Positions 33,974 through 42,211 of a DNA stretch of 64,000 nucleotides are shown piece after piece; position 1 is the stretch's first letter; every line of letters starts with the position of its first letter. The stretch spans positions 539,001 through 603,000 of the forward strand of contig NZ_CP016294.1 of NCBI RefSeq assembly GCF_001704155.1. The letters run 5' to 3'. The notes under the pieces were generated by a model. That model saw nothing but the letters and a program-made list of their open reading frames with translations. It did not search any database and was not told where the DNA came from. The DNA is from Stenotrophomonas rhizophila (GTDB lineage Bacteria; Pseudomonadota; Gammaproteobacteria; Xanthomonadales; Xanthomonadaceae). A program made the position numbers and the translations under genes.

Positions 33974-36862
33974 ATGTTGCATGACCGCCGTACGGCCTCG
34001 CCACGAGGCTTCCGCCACACCGCGCTGCACAGCGCGCTGTTCTATGCCCTGTGCGCCACCGCGGCCCTGCCGCTGGCCCACGCACAGGACGCCGCCCCGG
34101 CCACCGCGCCGGCGCAGGCCACCACCCTGGACCAGGTCCAGGTGACCGGTACCCGCGGCACCATCCAGACCTCGATCGACAAGAAGCGCGACGAGACCGT
34201 GGTGTCCGACGTGCTCTCGGCCGAAGACATCGGCGACCTGCCGGCGCTGTCCATCGGCGAAGCCATCGAAACCATCACCGGCGCCTCCACCCACCGCGAG
34301 AAGGGCGGCGCCTCGGAAATCTCGATCCGCGGGCTGGGCCCGTTCCTCGGCTCGTCCACCTTCAACGGCCGCGAGGCCACCAACGGCAGCGGCGACCGCT
34401 CGGTGAACTTCAACCAGTTCCCCTCGGAGCTGATCAACACCGTGGCCATCTACAAGACCCAGCGCGCCGACTTCGTCGAAGGCGGCACCGCCGGCACCGT
34501 CAACATGGAAACCGTCAAGCCGCTCGAGTACGGCAAGCGCACCTTCCAGCTGGACGGGCGCGGCACCTGGCAGGAATACGACGACCGTCTCAAGGACGGC
34601 GACGGCGTGGGCTGGCGCGGTACCGCCAGCTACATCGACCAGTTCGATTTCAGCGGCGGCGGCAAACTTGGCGTTTCGCTCGGCCTGCAGGCGCTGGAAG
34701 GCAGCAACCCCGAAGAAATGTTCTCCAGCAGCACCACCTGGGCCGCCTGCGATGGCCGCGAAGTGGTCGGCGCCACCCGCAACTGCACCCAGGTCAACGG
34801 CAACGACGTGGCCAACGGCGTGCCGTATTACCTGGTGCCCGGCAGCCGCCTGTATCGCCAGTTCATCGAACACGACAAGCGCGATTCGCAGTTCGGCGCG
34901 CTGCAGTGGCGGCCCAACGACGCGGTGGAAGTGAACCTGGATTACCAGCACTCCAAGCGCGACTACACCGAAGACCGTTCGGACCTCACGCTGTCGTCGA
35001 TGATGCGCAACATCAACAACCGCGTGGTCACCGACGACGGTGCGCTGATCAGCCACACCGGCAGCACCACCATCGATTCCACCGGCAATTTCCTTGAACG
35101 CAACGAGGAATACACTGGCGGCGGGTTCAACGTGATCGTGCGGCCCAGCGCGGCGTGGATGTTCTCCACGGATCTGTCCTACTCCAACACCCAGCGTTCG
35201 CAGATCGAGCGCTCCACCCGCCTGCGCGCCGGTCGTACCGACGTCAACGGCAGGCCGGTGGCCGGCATCAAGAACACCCGCTATGTCGACTACACCTACG
35301 ACTACAGCGGCGATGTGCCCAGCATCTACCTGGACCCGGCGTTCGACGTGAACAACCCGGACAACTTCACCGATTCAGCCCTGGTCCGCCGCCGCCAGCA
35401 GGATCGCGAACACACCATCCGCGCCGGCCGCTTCGATGCGGCATTCACCCCGGAAAGCGGCTTCTTCACCGCGCTCAAGGGTGGCCTGCGCCGTTCCGAA
35501 GCGACCTACACCGACTTCACGGACACGGTGGATGTCACCACCACCAATGTCGCTGCGATCCGCGCCGCCAACCAGGCCTGCCGGCAGGCCTTCCCGCAGG
35601 ATGATTTCCTGGCCAACGCCAGCGGCAACACCATCGACCAGTGGGCGACCTTCGACAGCCGCTGCCTGTTCAAGGCCTTCACCGGCGTGGACGACACCGG
35701 CCTCAGCGCGGACGTGCGCGACCCGGCCAACAACGATGTGACCGAGAAAACCAGCGCCATCTACCTGATGGGCGACTACAGCAGCGAGTGGTTCGGCGTG
35801 CCGGTCACCGGCAACATCGGCGTGCGCTGGGTGCACACCGACGTGCGTTCGATGGGCCTGCGCAGCGGGCTGGACGTGGTCAACAACCCCGACGGCACCG
35901 TGACCCTGCGGCCCACCGGCGATTTCACCCGGCAGGTGCTCAAGGCCAGCAACAACGAATGGCTGCCCAGCTTCAACGCCGCCTTCGAACTGCGCCCGGA
36001 CCTGCTGCTGCGCGTGGGTGCCTACCGTGCGATGTCGCGCCCGGACCTCGCCGCGCTCGGCTACGGCCGCAGCTTCAACCTGGATGAAGTGGATACCGAA
36101 TTCGGCAGCGTGGCCGATGCACTGGGCAACATCACCGCCACCGGCAACCCGCGCGCCACCCCGCTGATGTCGTGGAATGCCGATGTCTCGCTGGAGTGGT
36201 ACGCCAACGCCGATTCCATGCTGTCCACCGCCGTGTACTACAAGCAGTTCAACGGTGGCTCGGTGCCGGTGGTGGTGGGCGAAAACTTCGACATCGACGG
36301 GGTGAGCGTCACCGTGCCGGTGGAGCAGCTGGCCACCAGCGACCAGAAGAGCGACCTGATCGGCTTCGAGCTCACCGGCTCGCACAGCTTCTCCTACCTG
36401 CCGGGCATCTTCGCCGGGCTGGGCGTGAAGGCCAGCTACAACTACGCCCATTCCAACTTCAAGACCGAAGACCTGCGCCTGGGCGAGTCCACTGACCCGG
36501 GCACCGGCATCGTCACCCCTGGCATCGTGGAGCCGGCCAACATCTTCGGCCTGTCCAAGCACGTGGCCTCTGCGCAGGTGTACTGGGGCCTGGGCAAGCT
36601 GGACCTGCAGGCCATCTACAAGTACCGCTCCGATTACTACCAGCAGTTCGTGGGCGACCCGGCGCAGAACCGCTACGTGCGCGACAATGGCTCGCTGGAC
36701 TTCCGCGCCACCTACAAGGTGAACAAGCACCTGTCGGTATCGCTGTCGGCCAGCAACCTCACGGACGAGCCGCGGGTGTCGGATATGCCCATCCTGGGCA
36801 GCTTCCGCGAGTACACCACCTACGGCCGGCGGTATTATCTGGGGGTACGCTACCGTTTCTAA
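33974..36862 (+). CDS. TonB-dependent outer-membrane receptor, probable alginate-oligosaccharide importer
   Basis: From the ATG at 33974 (GAGGGAGATCACG ribosome site) the product is 962 residues, with a signal sequence ending ALPLAHAQDA. A TonB-box-like TTLDQVQVTGTRG precedes the plug domain (about residues 55-170, SIGEAIETITG and ISIRGLGPFLGSSTFNGREA). The beta-barrel ends in YGRRYYLGVRYRF with the terminal Phe. It belongs to the xanthomonad/caulobacter 'TonB-dependent receptor' group that takes up plant and algal oligosaccharides. Divergence from the lyase operon and the FadR-type gene behind it fix its role as uptake of alginate fragments by inference. Confidence 0.92.
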   Translation: MLHDRRTASPRGFRHTALHSALFYALCATAALPLAHAQDAAPATAPAQATTLDQVQVTGTRGTIQTSIDKKRDETVVSDVLSAEDIGDLPALSIGEAIETITGASTHREKGGASEISIRGLGPFLGSSTFNGREATNGSGDRSVNFNQFPSELINTVAIYKTQRADFVEGGTAGTVNMETVKPLEYGKRTFQLDGRGTWQEYDDRLKDGDGVGWRGTASYIDQFDFSGGGKLGVSLGLQALEGSNPEEMFSSSTTWAACDGREVVGATRNCTQVNGNDVANGVPYYLVPGSRLYRQFIEHDKRDSQFGALQWRPNDAVEVNLDYQHSKRDYTEDRSDLTLSSMMRNINNRVVTDDGALISHTGSTTIDSTGNFLERNEEYTGGGFNVIVRPSAAWMFSTDLSYSNTQRSQIERSTRLRAGRTDVNGRPVAGIKNTRYVDYTYDYSGDVPSIYLDPAFDVNNPDNFTDSALVRRRQQDREHTIRAGRFDAAFTPESGFFTALKGGLRRSEATYTDFTDTVDVTTTNVAAIRAANQACRQAFPQDDFLANASGNTIDQWATFDSRCLFKAFTGVDDTGLSADVRDPANNDVTEKTSAIYLMGDYSSEWFGVPVTGNIGVRWVHTDVRSMGLRSGLDVVNNPDGTVTLRPTGDFTRQVLKASNNEWLPSFNAAFELRPDLLLRVGAYRAMSRPDLAALGYGRSFNLDEVDTEFGSVADALGNITATGNPRATPLMSWNADVSLEWYANADSMLSTAVYYKQFNGGSVPVVVGENFDIDGVSVTVPVEQLATSDQKSDLIGFELTGSHSFSYLPGIFAGLGVKASYNYAHSNFKTEDLRLGESTDPGTGIVTPGIVEPANIFGLSKHVASAQVYWGLGKLDLQAIYKYRSDYYQQFVGDPAQNRYVRDNGSLDFRATYKVNKHLSVSLSASNLTDEPRVSDMPILGSFREYTTYGRRYYLGVRYRF

Positions 36863-36902
36863 GCGCAACTCCGGTTCCCAGCCACCGTACAGCCAGGCCT
36901 TG

Positions 36903-37649
36903 ATGATGTCCGAACCCCGCCTTTACCAGTCCATTGCCGCTGAAATCGTCGCGCTGATCGAGAAGGGCGAATTCCCGCCCGGCTCGCGCCTGCCCGGCGA
37001 ACGCGACCTGGCCGAACGGCTGGGGGTGAGCCGGGTCACGGTGCGTGAAGCGGAAATCGCTCTGGAGGCGCAGGGCCTGATCACCATCAAGACCGGCTCG
37101 GGCGTGTACGTGAAGGCACGTCCGGCGGCCGCCCCTGGCGCGCTGCCGGACGTATCGGCCTTCGACCTCACCGCCGCCCGTGCGGTGATCGAAGCCGAGG
37201 CGGCGGCCATGGCCGCCAGCCGCATCACCGATGCGGAAGTGGAAATGCTGGAAGGGCTGATTGCGGCAATGACCGACCCGGCCTCGAGCGAGGCGGCGGC
37301 CAGCGAGGCCGACCGCCAGTTCCACCTGGCCATTGCGCGTATTGCCGGCAACCCGGTGGTGGAGCACTGCGTGCAGCTGATCTGGCGCATGCGCAACGAG
37401 TTGCCGCGAGTGCGCCAGGTGTATGCCAACGTGTGCCACAACGACGGCGACACCCGCAACGACGAACACACCGCCATCCTCGATGGCCTGCGCCTGCGCG
37501 ACCCCGGCGCGGCGCGCACGGCAATGCGCAATCACTTCCAGCGGCTGTTCGAATCCATGCTGGAAGCTACGGAAAACGAAGCGCTGGCGGAGATCCGCCG
37601 GCGCACCCAGCAGGACCGCGAACGGTTCCTGGCCGCCACCGCGCGATAA
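36903..37649 (+). CDS. FadR-subfamily GntR transcriptional regulator of the alginate locus
   Basis: The regulator is 248 residues from the ATG at 36903 (another ATG follows at 36906). A winged helix covers residues 5-75, with PPGSRLPGERDLAERLGVSR and VTVREAEIALEAQGLI. The C-terminal all-helical FCD ligand domain contains FDLTAARAVIEAEAAAMAA, D-R-Q-FHLAIARIAGNP and a later histidine (NDEHTAILDGL), which can form a metal site. FCD regulators often repress sugar-acid genes and release DNA when bound to KDG or similar acids. It is 40 bases downstream of the receptor gene, so it is probably co-transcribed and autoregulated. Confidence 0.88.
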   Translation: MMSEPRLYQSIAAEIVALIEKGEFPPGSRLPGERDLAERLGVSRVTVREAEIALEAQGLITIKTGSGVYVKARPAAAPGALPDVSAFDLTAARAVIEAEAAAMAASRITDAEVEMLEGLIAAMTDPASSEAAASEADRQFHLAIARIAGNPVVEHCVQLIWRMRNELPRVRQVYANVCHNDGDTRNDEHTAILDGLRLRDPGAARTAMRNHFQRLFESMLEATENEALAEIRRRTQQDRERFLAATAR

Positions 37650-37665
37650 GGGGGGTTATTCCCCC
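37650..37665. terminator. Short GGGGG/CCCCC hairpin between convergent genes
   Basis: GGGGG, TTATT and CCCCC lie between the GntR stop and the DUF6165 stop, which falls within the structure. The stem is short but all GC. It probably marks the end of both transcripts. Confidence 0.45.
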
Positions 37666-38045
37666 TGGTACTGCTTTTCTTCCACCAGCTGTGAGCCGGC
37701 AATCCGGTTGATCTCGTTCTTCACCTTCACCCGCTCGCCATTGGTGCCATACACCCCGCGCGCCAGCTGGATGAACTGATCATCGAACACCTGCGCCGCT
37801 TCCTTGTCGCGCAGCTGGTCCTGGATGTCCCACATCCGCACGTTGATTGCCTTGAGCTGGGTCTTCAGCGCCTCCAGCCCTGGCTGCGCGGCCAGTTGTT
37901 CCTGCCACAGCGGCAGCAGCCCCTCCAGTTCGGTGCGCACGTTGGCCACCTTGCCGGCATCGGTGATGCGTTCGGCCTTGATTTCCAGGATGGTGATCTT
38001 GTCGATCAGCTCGCCAATCGATACCGGGGTCAGGATCGCGTCCAC
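37656..38045 (-). CDS. DUF6165-family protein
   Basis: The 129-residue protein begins MDAILTPVSIGELIDKITIL and includes EIKAERITDA, followed by a helical, likely coiled-coil middle (LPLWQEQLAAQPGLEALKTQ). It ends in RVKVKNEINRIAGSQLVEEK. The 'PVSxGELIDKITILEIKxERI' block is the hallmark of DUF6165, small proteins often found near glycan or LPS genes. No catalytic motif is visible. The function is unknown. It converges on the alginate regulator and diverges from the porin gene. Confidence 0.82.
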   Translation of the reverse strand: MDAILTPVSIGELIDKITILEIKAERITDAGKVANVRTELEGLLPLWQEQLAAQPGLEALKTQLKAINVRMWDIQDQLRDKEAAQVFDDQFIQLARGVYGTNGERVKVKNEINRIAGSQLVEEKQYQGE

Positions 38046-38225
38046 GCGTTTCTCGCTGCAGGTCAGTCAGGGCCGCCATGATAGCGCGGGCCGCCTGAAG
38101 GCCTGGTGGGCAGCTTTTACGCCGAATTTGCGCGCCCCGCCGCTGCGGCGCATGGCGCCTTTACGGCCACGCTCACCACACTGTGCGCTTCAACGGCGCG
38201 GCCGTTTTCAGGAGTGGTGGACGTG

Positions 38226-38927
38226 GTGGCAAAGCAGGAAAAAGGGCGCGCACTGCGCCGGATGAGCGGCGTGGTACTTGGCCTGGCGCTCAGTGGCTCG
38301 GCGCTGGCGGGCGTGGACGGTAACGCCACGCTGACCTCCGATTACGTCTGGCGCGGCAGCTCGCAGACGATGGAAGATCCCACGGTGCAGGCCGGGGTCA
38401 AGCTCAGCAGCGAATCGGGCTGGTATGCCTCGGTCTGGGGCTCGGGGGTGTCGTTCGAACCGGATGCCGGTGCACGCAGCGAATTCGACATCGTCGCCGG
38501 CTGGAGCGGTGCGCTGGCGCCGGATTGGGCGCTGGACGTCAACCTTACCCATTACCTGTACCCGTCCACCGACGTGGACCTGGACTGGACCGAGCTCAAC
38601 AGCACGCTGACCTGGAAGGAGCGCTACTGGGTGAGCGCCGGCGTTTCCGACGACGCCCTGGCCAGCGGCCGCACCGGCACCTACGCCCAGCTGGGCGCAC
38701 GGCTGCCGCTGGGCGAGCAGTGGCGCATCGAAGGCGCGGTGGGCCAATACTGGCTCGACAGCGCGTACGCCGACGACTACCTGCACGGCCAGCTCAGCGC
38801 CATCTGGAAAGTGCATGGCCCGTGGGAGCTGCGCCTGACCGCACACGACACCGACCGCGCCGCCAAGCGCCTGTTCGGCAGCAACGCCGGCTCCCGCGTG
38901 GAATTCGCGATCCAGACAACGTTCTGA
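38226..38927 (+). CDS. TorF-family putative porin
   Basis: I chose a GTG at 38226, 11 bases after AGGAG. It yields a proper signal peptide with a basic n-region (AKQEKGRALRR) before MSGVVLGLALSGSALAG; the internal ATG at 38262 would leave no positive charge. The mature protein begins VDGNATLTSDYVWRGSSQT, the opening of the TIGR02001/TorF family. It continues as a 10-12 strand barrel ending RVEFAIQTTF with the terminal Phe. It should be an outer-membrane channel. The substrate is unknown. GTG at 38223 is equally possible. Confidence 0.85.
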   Translation: MAKQEKGRALRRMSGVVLGLALSGSALAGVDGNATLTSDYVWRGSSQTMEDPTVQAGVKLSSESGWYASVWGSGVSFEPDAGARSEFDIVAGWSGALAPDWALDVNLTHYLYPSTDVDLDWTELNSTLTWKERYWVSAGVSDDALASGRTGTYAQLGARLPLGEQWRIEGAVGQYWLDSAYADDYLHGQLSAIWKVHGPWELRLTAHDTDRAAKRLFGSNAGSRVEFAIQTTF

Positions 38928-39102
38928 GGTGCGGGCGGTGATTGAAACCGCACCGTTTCGCCAGCGGTCATGCCTTACCGGGGTACCCACCCGCGCGTGC
39001 GGTCGATAGGGATGCGACCCTACCGGCGTCGCCCATGCCGCATCGCCAATGCGCACCGACCAGGGCCAGTGCGCAAAAACCTGCCCGTCGGCGCGCCGGG
39101 AG

Positions 39103-39162
39103 GGTAGGGTCGGTTCCCAAACGACTGCCGATACGGTCAATCGGCCCTTTAACGCATGGACC
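39103..39162. repeat. 60-bp dispersed repeat, copy B (intergenic)
   Basis: It begins GGTAGGGTCGGTTCCCAAAC and ends TAACGCATGGACC. It matches copy A at 33577-33636 in length and at about four-fifths of positions. It lies between two convergent genes (porin, DUF1456), so it is not coding here. Confidence 0.75.
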
Positions 39163-39179
39163 GCAAACGGAGCGTCGAC

Positions 39180-39650
39180 TTATGCCTGACGAACGCGCAG
39201 CGTCAAACCTTTCAGGAAATTACGCAGCAGCTGATCGCCGCACGCGCGGAAATTCTTATGGTCCGGCTGCCGGAACAACGCCGACAGCTCCGGCTTCGAG
39301 ACCGGGAACCCGGCGCTCTCGAAGATCGAATGCATGTCCACATCCTTCAGCTCGAAGGCCACCCGCAGCTTCTTCAGCACCAGGTTGTTGGTGATGCGCT
39401 TTTCCACCGGGCGCAGCGGCTGGCTTTCATCGCGGCCGCGGAACTGCACGATCAGCCCGTCCAGGAAGTGCGCCAGCGTGCGGTCATCGCAGGCCACGAA
39501 CCCTTCCTCGTCTTCCTTGCGCAGCCAACCGGGCACATCGGCCTTGTCCACCACGAATGCCGGGTCGGCCAGGGCACAGATTTCCGCAATCTTTCCGTCG
39601 CTAAGGTCGAGCATGTAACGGATGCTGCGCAGTACATCGTTGTTGATCAT
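39180..39650 (-). CDS. DUF1456-family protein (YehS-like)
   Basis: The 156-residue protein has two copies of the DUF1456 module: MINNDVLRSIRYMLDLSDGK near the N-terminus and RITNNLVLKKLRVAFELKD in the second half, each followed by a short helical pair. This tandem arrangement and length match E. coli YehS. The function is not known. It is a single gene. Confidence 0.9.
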   Translation of the reverse strand: MINNDVLRSIRYMLDLSDGKIAEICALADPAFVVDKADVPGWLRKEDEEGFVACDDRTLAHFLDGLIVQFRGRDESQPLRPVEKRITNNLVLKKLRVAFELKDVDMHSIFESAGFPVSKPELSALFRQPDHKNFRACGDQLLRNFLKGLTLRVRQA

Positions 39651-39807
39651 GAGACGTCCAATACCGCCGACGCGGCTGCGTGGCTGGCGGCCATTTTACC
39701 CCCACCAGCCACCGGGCCCCGAAAAGGCTCGTTCCGGCTGTCATCTGGCTGCCATGAAAGTGAAGCACAGTGCGCTCCTCAGGCATCAACAGGCAGTGGA
39801 GCAGGCA

Positions 39808-40302
39808 ATGCGCAGGTGGCAGGTTCTGGCGGGTGTGGGCATGGTCTGGCTGGCCGCAACGGCCTCGGCCCAGGCCCCGTATGTGGCGATTGAACAGCGC
39901 GTGGACTCGCAGCAGCTGGCCGGAGTGGGGCTCACCCCCGCCCAGCTGCAGACCTTGAACCGCCTGCTGCGCGAGGCCGACGCCCGCGCCCCGGCGCCGG
40001 CTCCGGTGGTTGCCGCGGCAGCCCCGGCACCGCTGCCCGGCGCGCCCACCCCGGCCCCGATGTTCCCCGGCCTGGACGATGGCCCCATCCATGCCAGCGT
40101 CACCGGCCAGGTCGATGGCTGGCAGCCGGGCACCGTGTTCACCCTCGACAACGGCCAGCAGTGGCAGGTGCTCAAGGGCGAGATGAAGCTCAAGGCCAGC
40201 CGCAGCAACCCGCCCATCGTGGTGGTGCCGGGCATTGCCGGGCGCTGGTTCCTGCAGGTGGATGAAGACCTGCCCAAGGCCCGGGTGTTCCGCATCCGCT
40301 GA
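39808..40302 (+). CDS. Secreted protein of unknown function
   Basis: The ATG at 39808 follows GGAGCAGGCA and begins a signal peptide (MRRWQVLAGVGMVWLAATAS, cleavage after AQA). In-frame ATGs at 39754 and upstream would bury it. The 164-residue product has a Pro/Ala-rich linker (residues 65-95) and a small C-terminal beta domain: ASVTGQVDGWQPGTVFTLDN, GQQWQVLKGEMKLKA and PGIAGRWFLQVDED. That resembles small periplasmic beta-barrel or OB-like modules, but no named family is clear. Confidence 0.75.
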   Translation: MRRWQVLAGVGMVWLAATASAQAPYVAIEQRVDSQQLAGVGLTPAQLQTLNRLLREADARAPAPAPVVAAAAPAPLPGAPTPAPMFPGLDDGPIHASVTGQVDGWQPGTVFTLDNGQQWQVLKGEMKLKASRSNPPIVVVPGIAGRWFLQVDEDLPKARVFRIR

Positions 40303-40373
40303 TTCCGCCAGCGCCCGCCAACACAGCGCGGCGCAGGGTGCGAAAATGGTCGGGAATCCCACGGAGACCCCCG

Positions 40374-41123
40374 ATGACCCGTACCGCTCTGATTACCGGC
40401 GCCACTTCCGGCTTTGGCGCCGCCGCCGTCCATCGTTTCGCCCAGGCCGGCTGGCGGGTCATCGCCACCGGGCGCCGTGCCGAACGGCTGCTGCCGCTGG
40501 TCGACGCTTACGGCCCCGAGCGCGTACATGCGGCGGTCTTCGACGTGCGCGACAACGCCGCGATGGAAGCGGCCCTGGCCGCGCTGCCGGCCGGTTTCGC
40601 CGACATCGACCTGCTGGTCAACAACGCCGGCCTGGCCCAGGGCACCGCCCCGGCCCAGAGCGCTTCGCTGGAAGACTGGCGCACCATGATCGACACCAAC
40701 GTCACCGCGCTGGTCACGCTCACCCACCGCCTGCTGCCGCAGCTGGTGGCGCGCAAGGGCGCCATCATCAACATCAGCTCGGTGGCCGGCGTGTACCCCT
40801 ACCCGGGCGGCAACGCCTACGGCGGCACCAAGGCCTTCGTCAGCCAGTTCTCGCTGGGCCTGCGCTCGGACCTGCACGGCACCGGCGTGCGCGTGACCAC
40901 CATCGAACCGGGCATGGCCGAGACCGAATTCACCCTGGTCCGCACCCACGGCAACCAGGCCGCCTCGGACACTCTCTACACCGGCGCCAACCCGATGACC
41001 GCCGAGGACATCGCCGAGCAGATCTTCTGGGTGGCCAACCTGCCGGCGCACCTGAACATCAACCGCCTCGAACTGATGCCGGTCAGCCAGTCGTTTGCCG
41101 GCTTCCAGGTTGCGCGCGACTGA
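40374..41123 (+). CDS. SDR-family oxidoreductase, YdfG-like
   Basis: From the ATG at 40374 the protein is 249 residues. It has TGATSGFGAAA (cofactor loop), arginine in ATGRRAERL favouring NADP, NNAGLA, catalytic Ser in NISSVAGVYPYPGG and YGGTKAFV (Tyr/Lys). EPGMAETEFTLVR and LNINRLELMPVSQSFAGF closely follow YdfG, the NADP-dependent 3-hydroxy acid dehydrogenase/malonic semialdehyde reductase. The exact substrate remains to be shown. It converges on the VOC gene with no gap. Confidence 0.88.
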   Translation: MTRTALITGATSGFGAAAVHRFAQAGWRVIATGRRAERLLPLVDAYGPERVHAAVFDVRDNAAMEAALAALPAGFADIDLLVNNAGLAQGTAPAQSASLEDWRTMIDTNVTALVTLTHRLLPQLVARKGAIINISSVAGVYPYPGGNAYGGTKAFVSQFSLGLRSDLHGTGVRVTTIEPGMAETEFTLVRTHGNQAASDTLYTGANPMTAEDIAEQIFWVANLPAHLNINRLELMPVSQSFAGFQVARD

Positions 41124-41480
41124 TCAGGCTGCCGTCCATACCGCGAGCTCATACCCATCGGGGTCGCGGAAATGGAACCGGCGCCCGCCCGGGAAGTCGA
41201 AGGCCGGCGTGGAAATGGCCGCACCGGCCTTTTCCACCCGCGCCTGCGTGGCGTCGAGGTCCTCGGCATACAGGATCACCAGCGGCCCGCCAGCGCGTAC
41301 CGGCCCATCGGTGGTGAAGCCACCGCGCAGGCGGCCGTCGTTGAATTCGGTGTAGCCCGGGCCGTAATCGGTGAAGGTCCAACCGAACACCTCGCCGTAG
41401 AACGCCTTGCTGCGCGCGATGTCAGCCACGTTGAATTCGATGTTGTCGATGCGGTGGTTGTTGCCGTCTGAGCTGCCCAT
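41124..41480 (-). CDS. VOC-family (glyoxalase/bleomycin-resistance fold) protein
   Basis: The start at 41480 follows GGAACACGC and gives 118 residues. A single VOC repeat pair is present: HRIDNIEFNVADIARSKAFY at the start, FYGEVFGWTFTDYGPGYTEF, and the closing FPGGRRFHFRDPDGYELAVW. Metal-ligand positions (His near the start, Glu in EFN, His in RFHF, Glu in YELAVW) are all occupied. The substrate is not evident. The family covers glyoxalase-like lyases, dioxygenases and resistance proteins. Confidence 0.88.
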   Translation of the reverse strand: MGSSDGNNHRIDNIEFNVADIARSKAFYGEVFGWTFTDYGPGYTEFNDGRLRGGFTTDGPVRAGGPLVILYAEDLDATQARVEKAGAAISTPAFDFPGGRRFHFRDPDGYELAVWTAA

Positions 41481-41515
41481 GCGTGTTCCGTACTGAGGGA
41501 TAGGTGGATACCGTA

Positions 41516-42211
41516 TCAAACCGCGCTGTCATTGATCACGTGGGTCGGTAGGGTGTTGAGCGGTGTCCACTCGAACTTGTGCCTGCCCAGCGCTGCCTGG
41601 ATGAGTGCCATTCCCGCCGGAGTATCCAAGGACTGGGAAGCGCCAACGTGTTCCCACCCAGACGGAGCGCCGTGCCGGTGATAGGACAGATACACCGTCG
41701 AATCTTCAAACTGGCGTGACTTCCAGCTCAACATCGGCATGTCCTCGATCGGAGGTGTCAGGCCCAGCAAGCAGGCATGCAGTTCGGCCGCCTCCACATG
41801 GGTGGCGGTGTGATCAGGTGTGGTGGTCAGGAACTTGACTGCCTGCACAGCCGCGCTGTCTCCATCAGGAAACAAGTGCTGCAGGCCGGGGCGACTGAGC
41901 GGCAACAGCCTGGATCGGGCCGCCTTGAAGCGAACCCGCGATACAACCTGACCCTTGAGCTTGGCGGTAGGGAACTCGCACAGGCCTTCGCGTCCGATCA
42001 CCGTGTAACGCAGTAACGCTTCCCACAGCGCCCCTTCAAGCGAATCAGCCGCATAGAACATGGCATGGGTGCCCGGCAGCGCGAAGCGAGCCCTGCTCGC
42101 AGGATTGGGCAGGGCTGCATCAAACACGCCTGGGTGAACCCGATAAAGCTCCCCGGTAGGGGGCTCGAACCAAACCGGTTCGTCGGTCAACCAAGGTGTG
42201 CCACCCGGCAT
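41516..42211 (-). CDS. RES-domain protein, probable NAD-degrading toxin
   Basis: The ATG at 42211 shares its A with the TGA of the upstream partner. The 231-residue protein shows the RES pattern: Arg24 in LYRVHPG, Tyr/Ala in MFYAADSLEGALWEALLR (Glu64), and Ser165 in LSWKSRQFEDSTVYL. RES toxins such as MbcT/ParT deplete NAD or modify metabolic enzymes when freed from their partner. The translational coupling supports a toxin-antitoxin pair. The Arg/Glu/Ser assignment is by eye. Confidence 0.75.
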   Translation of the reverse strand: MPGGTPWLTDEPVWFEPPTGELYRVHPGVFDAALPNPASRARFALPGTHAMFYAADSLEGALWEALLRYTVIGREGLCEFPTAKLKGQVVSRVRFKAARSRLLPLSRPGLQHLFPDGDSAAVQAVKFLTTTPDHTATHVEAAELHACLLGLTPPIEDMPMLSWKSRQFEDSTVYLSYHRHGAPSGWEHVGASQSLDTPAGMALIQAALGRHKFEWTPLNTLPTHVINDSAV

